DNA of 64,000 nucleotides from Tessaracoccus sp. (GTDB lineage: Bacteria; Actinomycetota; Actinomycetes; Propionibacteriales; Propionibacteriaceae): assembly GCF_016714275.1 (NCBI RefSeq), contig NZ_JADJNP010000002.1, forward strand, positions 186,001 through 250,000, written 5' to 3'. Positions within the stretch are counted from its first letter, which is position 1. Each line of letters opens with the position of its first letter. The notes below the pieces were generated by a model. The model was not told the origin of the DNA. It was given only the letters and a program-made list of their open reading frames with translations, and made no database searches. Made by a program: the position numbers and the translations under genes. Positions 27,273-37,278 of this stretch are shown one piece after another.

Positions 27273-28580
27273 TCAGAAGCCCTCGACCCGCATGACGCGC
27301 ACCGGCGAACAGACGAAGTCCGCCTCACGCAGCTCGGCGACAACCTTGCCGAGGTTGTCCTCGGAGGTGGCGTGCGTCATGATCCCCAGCCGTGCGGGAA
27401 GCTCCTCCGCGCCGTCGACGTCCTCCTGGTAACTCTGCTGGACGACGCGCAGCGACACGTCGTGACTGCCGAAGACGGCCGCGCACCGCGCGAGGACCCC
27501 GGGCCGATCCACGACCTCGAGCGTGACGTAGAACTGCGCCGTCGACTCCCCGATGGGAGCCACCGGCCGGGCCGTGTACGCGGCGCCGGAGTGTCCCCGG
27601 GTGCCGCGGGTGCGGTTGCGGGCGGCGGTGACGACGTCGCCCATGACGGCGCTCGCCGTCGGGGCCCCGCCTGCGCCCTGGCCGAGGAACATGAGCTCGC
27701 CGGCCTCGCGGGAGTTCACGAAGATCGCGTTGCGGGCGCCGGAGACGCTGGCCAGCGGGTGCTTGTTGGAGACCATCGCGGGATGCACCTTGACGATGAC
27801 CCGCTCCTTGTCGTCGGTCAGCTTCGCGATGGCGAGCAGCTTGATGGTGCAGCCCATCTGCTCGGCGGCGGCGATGTCCTCGGCCGTTACTTTGGTGATG
27901 CCCTCGCAGCTGACCTCGTCGAGGGTCACCTCCGTGTGGAAGGCGAGCCCGGCGAGGATCGCGGCCTTGGCCGCCGCGTCGTGACCCTCGACGTCGGCCG
28001 TCGGGTCGGCTTCTGCGTAGCCGAGCGCCTGCGCCTCGGCGAGCGCCTCCTCGAAGCCCACGCCGTCGGTGACCATCTTGTCGAGGATGAAGTTGGTGGT
28101 GCCGTTGACGATGCCCATCACCTCGGTGATCTCGTCGCCGACCAGGGACTCGCGCAGCGGCCGGATGATGGGGATGGCGCCCGCGACGGCCGCCTCGTAG
28201 TACAGGTCGACCCCCTTCGCCTCCGCGGCCTTCGACAGCACGCCCAGCTCGTTGGCGAGCAGCGCCTTGTTGGCTGTGACGACGGAAGCACCGTGCGCGA
28301 TCGCGGTGGCAAGCAGCGTTCCCGCGGGCTCGATACCGCCGATCAGCTCGACGACGACATCGAGGTCGCCGCGGCTGACGAGCGCCATCGCGTCGGTCGT
28401 GAACAGCGCGGGGTCGACGCCCGGCCGCTCGACGTCCTCGCGCCGCACCCCGATCCCGACCAGCTCCAGCCGACGGCCGATGCGCGACTCGAGCGTGTCG
28501 CCCTCGGCGAGGATGATCCTCGCCACCTGCGACCCGACCACGCCAGCGCCCAGCAGGGCGACCTTCAGCGGCTTGCTCAC
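27273..28580 (-). CDS. hom: Homoserine dehydrogenase
   Basis: NAD(P)-dependent reduction of aspartate semialdehyde to homoserine, 435 residues. The N-terminal Rossmann motif is LLGAGVVGSQVARII. Catalytic-domain signatures are VVTANKALLA, YYEAAVAGAIPIIRPLRESL, GIVNGTTNFIL and ALGYAEADPTADVEGHDAAAKAAILA. A C-terminal ACT domain (AQFYVTLEVVDRPGVLARCAAVFGSHDVSLRVVQQ) indicates feedback control, probably by threonine. The GTG start overlaps the lysA stop by 4 nt. Confidence 0.95.
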   Translation of the reverse strand: MSKPLKVALLGAGVVGSQVARIILAEGDTLESRIGRRLELVGIGVRREDVERPGVDPALFTTDAMALVSRGDLDVVVELIGGIEPAGTLLATAIAHGASVVTANKALLANELGVLSKAAEAKGVDLYYEAAVAGAIPIIRPLRESLVGDEITEVMGIVNGTTNFILDKMVTDGVGFEEALAEAQALGYAEADPTADVEGHDAAAKAAILAGLAFHTEVTLDEVSCEGITKVTAEDIAAAEQMGCTIKLLAIAKLTDDKERVIVKVHPAMVSNKHPLASVSGARNAIFVNSREAGELMFLGQGAGGAPTASAVMGDVVTAARNRTRGTRGHSGAAYTARPVAPIGESTAQFYVTLEVVDRPGVLARCAAVFGSHDVSLRVVQQSYQEDVDGAEELPARLGIMTHATSEDNLGKVVAELREADFVCSPVRVMRVEGF

Positions 28581-29980
28581 TCTCCCACGTCCAATCTCAT
28601 GAGGTCTTCCAGGGTCTCGCGCCGCAGCATCGTCGAGGTGACGCCGTCCAACACGCTGACCACCGGAGGCTTGGGAACCTGATTGTAGTTACTCGCCATG
28701 CTGCGGGCGTACGCGCCCGAACCGGGCACAGCGATGAGGTCGCCGATGGCGATATCGGCGGGAAGGAACACGTCGCGGATGAGGATGTCGCCGCCCTCGC
28801 AGTGCTTGCCGACGACACGGCTCAGCACCGGCGGCTGTGACGAGGTTCTGTTCGCGATGATGCCCGAATACTCGGCGGCGTACAGGGCTGGGCGGATGTT
28901 GTCGCTCATGCCGCCGTCCACGCTGACGTACAGGCGGGACTTGCCGCCCTCCAACTCGACGAGCTTGATGGTGCCGACACGGTAGATCGCCACGCCTGCT
29001 GGCCCGCAGATGGCGCGGCCTGGCTCGATGCTGAGGTGCGGGCGCGCGAGCCCGAAGGCGCGGCACTCATGGTCGATCATCTCCTCGAAGGCGGCAGCGA
29101 GGTCGCTCGCGCCCAGCGGCGAGTCGGCGCTGGTGTACGAGATGCCGAAGCCGCCGCCGAGGTCCAGCTCCGGCAGCTCGACGCCGGTCGCGGTGCGGAA
29201 CTGCGAGGCGAGCTTGAGCGTGCGGCGGATGGCGACCTCGAAGCCGAAGGTCTCGAAGATCTGGGATCCGATGTGGCTGTGGATGCCGCGGAGGTCGAGG
29301 TACGGCGAGGCCTGGCAGCGCACGAGCGCGGTCAGCGCTTGACCGCCCATGATGCTGAGCCCGAACTTCTGGTCCTCGTGGGCGGTGGCGATGTACTCGT
29401 GCGTGTGGGCCTCGACCCCGGTGGTGACGCGCACCAGCACGGAGGCCCGGTGGCCGCCCGCGGCGCACGCGGCCTCCAGCCGGTTGATCTCGTCGAAGGA
29501 GTCGACGATGATCCGCCCGACACCCTTTTCGAGCGCGAACGCGATCTCCTCCTCCGACTTGTTGTTGCCGTGCATGCCCAGGCGCTCCGCAGGCATGCCG
29601 CCGGCGAGCGCGATGCGCATCTCGCCCATGGTGGTGACGTCGAGGTTGAGCCCTTCCTCAGCCGCCCAGCGCGCCACGCGGCGGGTCAGCAGCGCCTTGC
29701 CCGCGTAGTACACGGACCAGCCGGGAAACGCGTCGCGGAACGCGGCGGCGCGGGCGCGGAAGTCGGCCTCGTCGATCACATAGGTGGGCGTGCCGTGCTC
29801 TGCGGCCACGTCGGTGAGCCGCGCCCCACCCACGACGACGACGCCGTCGTCGGCGCGGTGGGTGCCGCGGGGCCAGAGTCTCAGGTCGAGCTCGTTGAGG
29901 TCTTCCGGCAACTCCAGCCAGGTCGGCCCGCCCTGCGCGGCGTCGGCATGGATGGACCCCGCGATGTGCATGTGCGTCAT
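28577..29980 (-). CDS. lysA: Diaminopimelate decarboxylase
   Basis: PLP-dependent last step of lysine synthesis, 467 residues. The PLP-lysine motif is VYYAGKALLTRR. Further signatures are GIHSHIGSQIFE, LDLGGGFGISY, EPGRAICGPAG and the C-terminal VPGSGAYARSMASNYNQVPKPPVV. The N-terminus (MTHMHIAGSIHADAAQGGPTW) suggests the ATG at 29980, with a possible alternative nine nt later. It is first in the lysA-hom-thrB set, so the aspartate-family branches are co-expressed. Confidence 0.95.
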   Translation of the reverse strand: MTHMHIAGSIHADAAQGGPTWLELPEDLNELDLRLWPRGTHRADDGVVVVGGARLTDVAAEHGTPTYVIDEADFRARAAAFRDAFPGWSVYYAGKALLTRRVARWAAEEGLNLDVTTMGEMRIALAGGMPAERLGMHGNNKSEEEIAFALEKGVGRIIVDSFDEINRLEAACAAGGHRASVLVRVTTGVEAHTHEYIATAHEDQKFGLSIMGGQALTALVRCQASPYLDLRGIHSHIGSQIFETFGFEVAIRRTLKLASQFRTATGVELPELDLGGGFGISYTSADSPLGASDLAAAFEEMIDHECRAFGLARPHLSIEPGRAICGPAGVAIYRVGTIKLVELEGGKSRLYVSVDGGMSDNIRPALYAAEYSGIIANRTSSQPPVLSRVVGKHCEGGDILIRDVFLPADIAIGDLIAVPGSGAYARSMASNYNQVPKPPVVSVLDGVTSTMLRRETLEDLMRLDVGE

Positions 29981-30072
29981 GGGGGAACAGCCTGCCAGAG
30001 CGGAGCCCCGCACACGTACATGCCAGCCACCCTGACCGCTGTGCGAGCCGAATGCCCGAGGAGGCGAGCCCC

Positions 30073-30570
30073 TCAGCCGGCCGACACCTCGACCAGCTCC
30101 AGGCCGCGCAGGACCAACGCAGCGGGATCGTCGACGGGCTGACCGTCGGCGAGCACGGTCACGCCGCTGCAGGTGGCGCCGAGGCAGTCGTCGTCGAACC
30201 GGACGCCCCAGAGCGTGAAGAACTGGCCGAGGGTCGCGTCGTGGTTGCCCTCGCCCTCCAGCCAGACCTCTCCCCCGACGTCGTGGGTGTGCACCGGTGC
30301 CTGGATGGCGCGCAGCCGATCGACGCCGATGTGCGCAGGCACCTCGACCGGAGCGCCGTCGACGGTGACCGCGATGCGCAGAATCCACGGGTCGGCGTCG
30401 TCGCCCAGGCTGAGTTCGGGGGCGCCTGCTTCCGTGATGTTGCTGATTGCGTCGCGCGGCGCATCCCACGGCGGAGGGGTCTCGCGCATCACCGCCGGAG
30501 CGGGCTCCGGGCGCGACACGCAGCCACCGAGCAGCAGCGCCGCGGCGAGCAGGGGGACGATCCAACGCAC
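30073..30570 (-). CDS. Hypothetical lipoprotein
   Basis: 165 residues from a GTG start, with a signal peptide and lipobox (MRWIVPLLAAALLLGGC, Cys17), then a proline-rich stretch and a compact domain. Notable segments are PAHIGVDRLRAIQAPVHTHDVGGEVWLEGEGNHDATLGQFFTLWGVRF and DDDCLGATCSGVTVLADGQPVDDP. The HTHD and two cysteines are reminiscent of a metal- or redox-linked exported domain, but no function can be assigned. It lies between lysA and tRNA-Arg. Confidence 0.75.
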   Translation of the reverse strand: MRWIVPLLAAALLLGGCVSRPEPAPAVMRETPPPWDAPRDAISNITEAGAPELSLGDDADPWILRIAVTVDGAPVEVPAHIGVDRLRAIQAPVHTHDVGGEVWLEGEGNHDATLGQFFTLWGVRFDDDCLGATCSGVTVLADGQPVDDPAALVLRGLELVEVSAG

Positions 30571-30710
30571 GCCCAGACCCTACCAACGGCGCTGTTTCTG
30601 GATCCCCGTTCTCCGAACCGCGTCGTCGCGACAACCTCACCGTGCGCGGAGACGACACCCTCGCCGGTTGGTGCTAACCTTTCACAGGTCGCTTTCGTCG
30701 GCGACGACTG

Positions 30711-30785
30711 GCCCCCGTAGCTCAGGGGATAGAGCACCGCCCTCCGGAGGCGGGAGCCGAGGTTCGAATCCTCGCGGGGGCGCCA
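30711..30785 (+). tRNA. tRNA-Arg (anticodon CCG)
   Basis: Full cloverleaf: acceptor GCCCCCG (30711-30717) pairs with CGGGGGC (30775-30781), D-stem GCTC/GAGC, anticodon stem CCGCC/GGCGG around loop CTCCGGA (anticodon CCG), T-arm with TTCGAATC, discriminator G and an encoded CCA (30783-30785). In actinobacteria this tRNA commonly lies upstream of argS-lysA. Here lysA is nearby but argS is not seen. Confidence 0.97.
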
Positions 30786-30813
30786 GCCGAATCCAGGACG
30801 TGGGAGGCGGGAC

Positions 30814-32100
30814 GTGACGATCGAATCCCCGCCTCGGGTGTCTACCGATGAGCAACTCTTCCGAATCACCGCGCTGTTGGCGACCTTCGTCTTCACCCGC
30901 ATCCTCATCATGCTGTCGCTGCGGCTCGAGCAGGTCGCGTTCGTGGCCAACGACGTCTCCTACTACACCGCCTATCTGTTCCAGTTCGAGCAGGGCGACA
31001 TCTCCGCGATGCAGGAGTACCCCCTGCCCGCGGTCTGGATCCTCCAGGCCATCTACACCCTCGGCGGCGGGTGGGAACTCTGGACCCCGTGGTACCGCGC
31101 CAGCATGCTGGCGCTCGACTTCATCGTCGCCGCCACGCTCTACCGCCGCACCACGTTCGCCGCCGCGCTGTTCTGGATCCTGTTCACCGGCGCGCAAGGC
31201 GCCATCGTCTGGTTCCGGTTCGACCTCATCCCCGCCGCCCTCGTCGTTTGGGCCTGCGTCCTGCTCCTCCGACGTCCAGCCATCTCCGGCGCCCTGCTGG
31301 GCCTCGGGGCCGCGATCAAGCTGTGGCCCGCCCTGCTGATCGGGCCGTTCCTGGCGCCTGCCCCCCTTCAGCCCGGCCCCGCCCGACGTCGCCTCCTCGG
31401 CTTCGGCGTCGCCGGCTTCGGGCTGGCGTTCGCGTCGCTCGCCGCCGTCGGGTGGGAACGGACCGTCTCCCCCGTTGTGTGGCAGCGGGGACGCGGGCTG
31501 CAGATCGAGTCGGTCCCCGCGACGCCGCTGATGTGGCTGCGCACCTTCACGGACAACCCGTCGTGGGACATCAAGCTCTCCGGCTACAACGCGCTCGAGA
31601 TCGTGGCCGGCTCCCCCGGCGTCGACGCCCTGCTCGCCGTGTCAACGGCGCTCACGGCCGCGACCGTTGTGCTGACCGCGTGGCTGTCGATCCGGCTGAT
31701 CAGGAACGGCCGCCTCGACGACGCACGACTACAGCCCGCGATCCTCTTCGCCGTCCTCGCGGTCATCCTCGCGATCGTCGTGTCGAACAAGACCCTCTCG
31801 CCGCAGTACATCCTGTGGCTGGGCGGCCCCGTGGCCGCACTCCTGCTGACGCGGATGCCGCTGCGCCTGCGCCGCCATGTCCACGTCCAGGCCGTCGCGC
31901 TGGTGCTCGTCGGCGCCCTCACCCAACTCAGCTATCCCTGGGGTGCGTACGGCGTCATGGCCATTCCGCTCGGCTCAGGCCCGGAGACCGCCGTGCTCAT
32001 CCTGCGCAACCTCACGCTGGTCGTGTTGACGGCCCACGCGGTGTGGCTCGCCGCGGTATCCAGTCGCCGTGCGTCGTCAACCGAATCTTCCCTTTATTAG
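30814..32100 (+). CDS. GT87-like polytopic membrane glycosyltransferase (DUF2029)
   Basis: 428 residues, about ten hydrophobic helices, with an early acidic loop (VANDVSYYTAYLFQFEQGDISAMQEYPLPAVWILQ) where GT-C enzymes hold the catalytic acid. Helical segments such as IVWFRFDLIPAALVVWACVLLLRRPAISGALLGLGAAIKLWPALLI and SNKTLSPQYILWLGGPVAALLL are typical of GT87 mannosyltransferases that use polyprenyl-phosphate sugars. The acceptor is unknown. The GTG start follows GGGAGGCGGGAC. Confidence 0.82.
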   Translation: MTIESPPRVSTDEQLFRITALLATFVFTRILIMLSLRLEQVAFVANDVSYYTAYLFQFEQGDISAMQEYPLPAVWILQAIYTLGGGWELWTPWYRASMLALDFIVAATLYRRTTFAAALFWILFTGAQGAIVWFRFDLIPAALVVWACVLLLRRPAISGALLGLGAAIKLWPALLIGPFLAPAPLQPGPARRRLLGFGVAGFGLAFASLAAVGWERTVSPVVWQRGRGLQIESVPATPLMWLRTFTDNPSWDIKLSGYNALEIVAGSPGVDALLAVSTALTAATVVLTAWLSIRLIRNGRLDDARLQPAILFAVLAVILAIVVSNKTLSPQYILWLGGPVAALLLTRMPLRLRRHVHVQAVALVLVGALTQLSYPWGAYGVMAIPLGSGPETAVLILRNLTLVVLTAHAVWLAAVSSRRASSTESSLY

Positions 32101-32177
32101 GTAAGCTAACCGGGCAGCCGCAGCCGCCTGCGGGAACTCACACATAGAGGGGATTGTGGCACCGGCCACTAATGCAC

Positions 32178-35100
32178 ATGTCTGCACCTGAGTCCAATGA
32201 CGCGTTTGGGGCCAACTCCTGGCTGATCGACGAGATGCGAGAGGCGTACCAGGCTGATCCTCAGTCTGTCGACACGTCCTGGCGGGAGTTCTTCGCCGCG
32301 GAGGGCGCACCGACGACGCCCGCACCCGCACCCGCTCCGGCTCCGGCTCCGGCTCACCAACCGGCTCCCGCCCCGAAGCCCGCGCCCGCGGCGGCATCGC
32401 CGGCTCCGGCGGCGGCCCCCACCCCACCTCCCGCTCGCCCCGCTCCGGCCGCCGCGCCCGTCACCCCGGCCAGGCCCGAGGCTCGCTCCATGACCGAGGG
32501 CGCCCGCCGCGGCGAGGGCCTCCCCACGAACCCCGGCAGCGGCGCGGGCCTCTCTGCGAACGCCCCCAACCCGACGCTGCGTCCCGCGCCGTCGACGGCA
32601 GAGCCGCGCTACACCGTCATGCGCGGCGCGCCCATGCGCACGGCCAAGAACATGGACATCTCGCTGACCGTTCCGACGGCGACGTCGGTGCGCTCGGTGC
32701 CGATGAAGCTGGTCATCGACCAGCGAACGGTGATCAACAACTTCCTGCGCACCTCGAAGGGCGGCAAGGTCTCGTTCACGCACATCATCGGCTACGCCAT
32801 GGTGCAGGCGCTCAAGGCGCTTCCCGAGATGAACAACGCCTACGAGGTCGTCGACGGCAAGCCGAACCTGGTCGTGAATCCCGCCATCAACCTCGGCATC
32901 GCGATCGACCTCAGGAAGGGTGACACCCGCCAGCTGCTCGTGCCCAACATCAAGGGCTGCGAGGGGCTGAACTTCTTCCAGTTCTGGTCGGCCTACGAGC
33001 ATGTCGTCAAGAAGGCCCGCGAGGGCGAGCTCCAGGTCTCCGACTTCGCGGGAACGACGGCGTCACTCACCAACCCGGGCGGCATCGGCACCAACCACTC
33101 GGTTCCCCGCCTCATGACCGGCCAGGGCGTCATCATGGGTGTCGGCAACATCGACTACCCCGCAGAGTTCCAAGGCATGAGCCCCTCGCGGATCACAGAG
33201 CTGGGCGTCAGCAAGGTCACAACCCTGACCAGCACGTACGACCACCGCGTTATCCAGGGCGCCACGTCCGGCGAGTTCTTGAAGAAGATGCACGGCCTGC
33301 TGCTCGGCGAGGACGGCTTCTACGACCAGATCTTCGAGGCGCTGCGAATCCCCTACGAGCCGCTGCGCTGGTCGCCCGACGTCTCGGCCCACCGCGACTC
33401 ACAGGTCTCCAAGACCGCCCGTGTGCTCGAGCTGGTGACCGCGTACCGCACGTTCGGCCACCTCGTCGCCGACACCGATCCGCTCGAATACCGGCAGCGC
33501 GCGCACGAGGACCTGCGTCTGGAGACCCACGGCCTCAGTATCTGGGACCTCGACCGCGAGTTCGCCGTCGGCACCTTCGGCGCGAAGGAACGCGTCTACC
33601 TGCCGCTGCGTGACATCCTGAACGTGCTGCAGGCGTCGTACTGCCGCACGATCGGCGTCGAATACATGTACATCACGGATCCGCGCCAGCGCGAGTGGTT
33701 CCAGCAGCGGATGGAGCGGCCCCACACGCCGCTCACGCACGAGGAGCACATGCATGCCCTCGACAAGCTGAACGAGGCCGAGGTCTTCGAGACGTTCCTG
33801 CAGACCAAGTTCGTGGGCCAGAAGCGGTTTTCGCTCGAGGGCGGCGAGTCGCTGATCGTGCTGCTCGACGAGGTCGCGCAGCAGGCAGCTAACGACTCGA
33901 TCGACGAGGTCTGCATCGGCATGCCTCACCGCGGGCGCCTCAACGTGCTAGCCAACATCGTCGGCAAGAAGTACGGCCAGATCTTCAAGGAGTTCGACGG
34001 CGCCGTCGACGTCAGCGGCACCGGCGACGTGAAGTATCACCTGGGCGCCGAGGGCGTCTTCGTCGCCTCGAACGGGGCGACGGTGAAGGCATCGGTCGCC
34101 GCGAACCCTTCGCATCTGGAGGCCGTCAACCCGGTCCTGCAGGGCATCACGCGCGCCAAGCAGGACACGCTTCCGGCAACGACTACCCCGTCCTCGCGCT
34201 CACGCTGCACGGCGACGCGTCGTTCGCCGGCCAGGGCGTGGTGTACGAGACGTTGCAGATGAGCCAGCTGCGCGGCTACAAGACCGGCGGCACCATTCAC
34301 GTCGTCGTCAACAACCAGGTCGGCTTCACCACCGCGCCGTCGGAGTCCCGCTCGTCGGTCTACTGCACCGACATCGCCAAGTCGATCTCGGCACCCGTGC
34401 TGCACGTCAACGGCGACGATCCCGACGCCTGCATCCGCGCGGCGCGCCTGGCCTTCGACTATCGGCAGAAGTACCACCGGGACATCGTGATCGACCTCGT
34501 CTGCTACCGCCGCCGCGGCCACAACGAGGGCGACGACCCGAGCTTCACGCAGCCGAACATGTACGACCTGATCGAGCAGAAGCGCTCGACGCGGCGCCTT
34601 TACACCGAGTCGCTGATCGGCCGTGGCGACATCTCGATGTCCGACGCCGAGGCCGTCATGGACCGCTTCCGGGAGCGGCTCGAGAACGTGTTCCGCGAGG
34701 TCCGCGAGGCCACCGACACCGACGACGACTACCGCCGCGTCCCCTACTACCCGACCAAGCCGGAGGAGCGCCTCACCGAGATCACGCCGGAGATGGTGCA
34801 GACCATCGCCAACGTGCACATCCAGTTCCCCGAGGGGTTCACGATCCACCCGAAGGTCAAGCCACAGCTGGAGCGTCGCGCGGCCGCGATCCTCGAGGGC
34901 CCGATCGACTGGGCGACCGCGGAGATCATGGCCATCGGCTCGTTGCTGATGGAGCACCGCCCGGTGCGCCTTGCGGGCCAGGACTCCCGGCGCGGGACCT
35001 TCTCGCAGCGCTTCGCCGCGATCGTCGACCGGGTGACCAACGAGGCCTGGGTGCCGCTCAAGCACCTCGCCGACGACCAGGCCACCTTCGAGGTCTGGGA

Positions 35101-35947
35101 TTCGCTGCTCAGCGAGTACGCGGGTCTCGGGTTCGAGTACGGCTACTCGGTGGCGCGGCCGGACGCGCTCGTGCTGTGGGAGGCGCAGTTCGGCGACTTC
35201 GCCAACGGTGCCCAGACCATCTCCGACGAGTTCGTGAGCTCCGGTAACGCCAAGTGGACGCAGAAGTCGGGCGTGGTCCTCCTGCTGCCGCACGGTTTCG
35301 AGGGCCAGGGACCGGACCACAGCTCGGCGCGCCTTGAGCGCTGGCTGCAGCTCTGTGCCGAGAACGCGTTGGCGGTCTGTCAGCCATCGACGCCGTCGAG
35401 CCACTTCCACCTGCTGCGTCAGCACGCGTACGTGAACTTCCACCGTCCGGTCGTGATTGCCACGCCGAAGTCGATGCTGCGTAACAAGCTAGCGGTATCG
35501 ATGCCGCAGGACTTCACGTCCGGCCGGTGGGAGCCGGTGCTCGACGACCCCGCGATCACCGACCCGTCGAAGGTCGAGCGTCTCATCCTCTGCTCGGGGA
35601 AGGTCCGCTGGGACCTCGTCGCCGCGCGCGATGCCCGGGGCCTTACCGAGAAGATCGCGATCGTCGCGCTCGAGCGCCTCTATCCGTTGGTCGGCAGGCA
35701 CCTCGTTCCGGTGATCGAGCGCTACCGCCACGTCACCGATGTGCGCTTCGTGCAGGACGAGCCGAAAAACCAGGGCGCGTGGCCTTTCCTCTCGGTGCAT
35801 CTTCCCGTCGACCTGAAGAAGCATCTCCCTGACTACGACCTCGTCATGCGGCCCGTCACGCGGCCGTGGTCGTCGGCGCCGTCGGTGGGCTCGGCCAAGA
35901 TCCACAAGGAGCAGGAGGACCTCCTGCTCACGACTGCCTTGGACTGA
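32178..35947 (+). pseudogene. kgd: 2-oxoglutarate decarboxylase/dehydrogenase E1-E2 fusion (Kgd), frameshifted
   Basis: The gene encodes the actinobacterial Kgd/OdhA fusion. Parts in order: the E1 N-terminal helix (FGANSWLIDEMREAYQADPQSVDTSWREFF), an Ala/Pro linker (about 32310-32480) and an E2-like succinyltransferase domain ending in STYDHRVIQGA. A thiamine-dependent E1 follows (MPHRGRLNVLANIVGK, then HGDASFAGQGVVYETL, NNQVGFTT). The frame breaks at about 34172-34178: translation runs ...ITRAKQDTLP in one frame and resumes at NDYPVLALTLHGD in another. This is exactly what loss of one G from CCGGGC would give. Downstream the second frame is intact to 35947. I chose ATG 32178 (MSAPESND); ATG 32172 and TTG 32154 are alternatives. 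A sequencing error is possible. Confidence 0.85.
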
Positions 35948-35951
35948 CGCG

Positions 35952-36128
35952 GTGTACTTCACGGACCGTGGCCTTGAGGAGCTGATCGACCGGCGTGGCG
36001 AGGAGGAAGTCTCCTTCGAGTGGCTCGCCGATCAGTTCCGCACCTTCGTCGACCTCAACCCCGAATTCGAGACCCCCGTCGAACGGCTCGCCTCCTGGCT
36101 CGCCCGGCTCGACGACGAGGAGGACTGA
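35952..36128 (+). CDS. DUF6104-type small protein (58 aa)
   Basis: The GTG at 35952 opens a 58-residue acidic protein (MYFTDRGLEELIDRRGEEEV ... EWLADQFRTFVDLNPEFETPVERLASWLARLDDEED). The MYFTDRG(L/I)EEL start and the VERLA(S/T)WLARLDD end match the DUF6104 family that sits after kgd in many actinobacteria. Function unknown. It starts 4 nt after the kgd stop and ends 1 nt before galK, so all three are probably read on one message. Confidence 0.85.
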   Translation: MYFTDRGLEELIDRRGEEEVSFEWLADQFRTFVDLNPEFETPVERLASWLARLDDEED

Positions 36129-36129
36129 C

Positions 36130-37272
36130 ATGCTCGACCTTGACGCGCTACGCGCCAGGTACCGCGCACTCGCGGGCTCAGAACCCGAAGGAATGTGGTT
36201 CGGGCCCGGCCGGGTCAACCTGATCGGTGAGCATACTGACTACAACGACGGCTTCGTGCTGCCGTTCGCGCTCGACCGCAAGGCCGTGGTCGCCGCGGGT
36301 CGTCGCGACGACGACCGTCTCGCCATGGTGGCGTTGGACCTCGACGAACAGACCGACATGGCGCTTGCTGACCTGGCCCCGGGGCAGCCTGGCTGGGCCG
36401 CCTATCTCGCCGGTGTCGTGTGGGCGCTGCGCGAGGCGGGGCATGCCGTCGGCGGCACGAACCTCGTGCTCACCTCTGACGTCCCCTTCGGCGCGGGTCT
36501 CTCCAGCTCGGCAGCGATCGAGTGCGCCGTCGTGGCGGCGCTCTGCGACCTGTACGACCTGAACATCTCCCCCATCGACCGCGCGAAGCTCGCGCGCGTC
36601 GCCGAGAACGCGTACGTCGGGGCGCCGACGGGGCTCCTCGACCAGGCGGCCAGCACGCTGTGCCAGGAGGGCGAGGGACTCTTCCTCGACTGCCGCACGC
36701 TGGAGACCGAGGCCGTCCCGCTGCCGATGGCGGAGCAGGGCTACGAGATGCTCGTCCTCGACACGAAGACGCCGCACAGCCACGTCGACGGCGAGTACGG
36801 CACCCGCCGCGCCACCTGTGAGGCCGCAGCCGCGCTGCTCGGGGTTCCCGCGCTGCGTGACGTGACGGACCTCGACGCCGCGCTGTCGCAGTTGCCGGAC
36901 GAGACGATGCGCAAGCGGGTCCGCCACGTGGTGACCGAGGACGAGCGCGTGCTCACGGCGCTGGAGATCGGCCGCTCCGGCGACCTCGCCGCACTCGCCC
37001 CGCTGCTTGACGCCTCGCACACCTCGATGCGCGACGACTACGAGATCACGGTCCCCACCGTCGACCTCGCCGTGGAGACCGCCCGCGCGGCGGGGGCTCT
37101 CGGCGCGCGCATGACGGGTGGAGGATTCGGCGGCTGCATCATCGCGCTGACCCGCGCCGGGGAGGCCGACCGGATCGGCCGCGCCATCGCGGACGCGTTC
37201 AGCCACGCCGGTTTCGGCGCGCCCGATTGGTTCACCGCACGCCCCGCACCAGGGGCGGGGCACCTGGCCTAG
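36130..37272 (+). CDS. galK: Galactokinase
   Basis: ATP-dependent phosphorylation of galactose, first step of the Leloir pathway, 380 residues. Sugar-binding signature GRVNLIGEHTDYNDGFVLPFAL, ATP loop VPFGAGLSSSAAIECAV, GLLDQAAS and C-terminal RMTGGGFGGCIIAL are all intact. The ATG at 36130 is preceded by GAGGAGG inside the end of the DUF6104 gene. No galT or galE is visible nearby. Confidence 0.95.
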   Translation: MLDLDALRARYRALAGSEPEGMWFGPGRVNLIGEHTDYNDGFVLPFALDRKAVVAAGRRDDDRLAMVALDLDEQTDMALADLAPGQPGWAAYLAGVVWALREAGHAVGGTNLVLTSDVPFGAGLSSSAAIECAVVAALCDLYDLNISPIDRAKLARVAENAYVGAPTGLLDQAASTLCQEGEGLFLDCRTLETEAVPLPMAEQGYEMLVLDTKTPHSHVDGEYGTRRATCEAAAALLGVPALRDVTDLDAALSQLPDETMRKRVRHVVTEDERVLTALEIGRSGDLAALAPLLDASHTSMRDDYEITVPTVDLAVETARAAGALGARMTGGGFGGCIIALTRAGEADRIGRAIADAFSHAGFGAPDWFTARPAPGAGHLA

Positions 37273-37278
37273 CCCCGG

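Noticed and set aside
32097..32112. Iron-box-like TTAGGTAAGCTAACC before kgd
   Set aside because: Only the central 12 bp are palindromic and the right half of the DtxR/IdeR consensus is missing. A -10-like TAAGCT explains part of it.
32156..32191. Twelve-codon GTG frame (MAPATNAHVCT) as a leader peptide for kgd
   Set aside because: It has no regulatory codon run or attenuator hairpin, and overlaps the likely kgd start in another frame. Probably chance.
34165..34262. Programmed frameshift to make full-length Kgd
   Set aside because: No slippery heptamer or downstream stimulatory structure was seen. A missing G in CCGGGC explains the break more simply.
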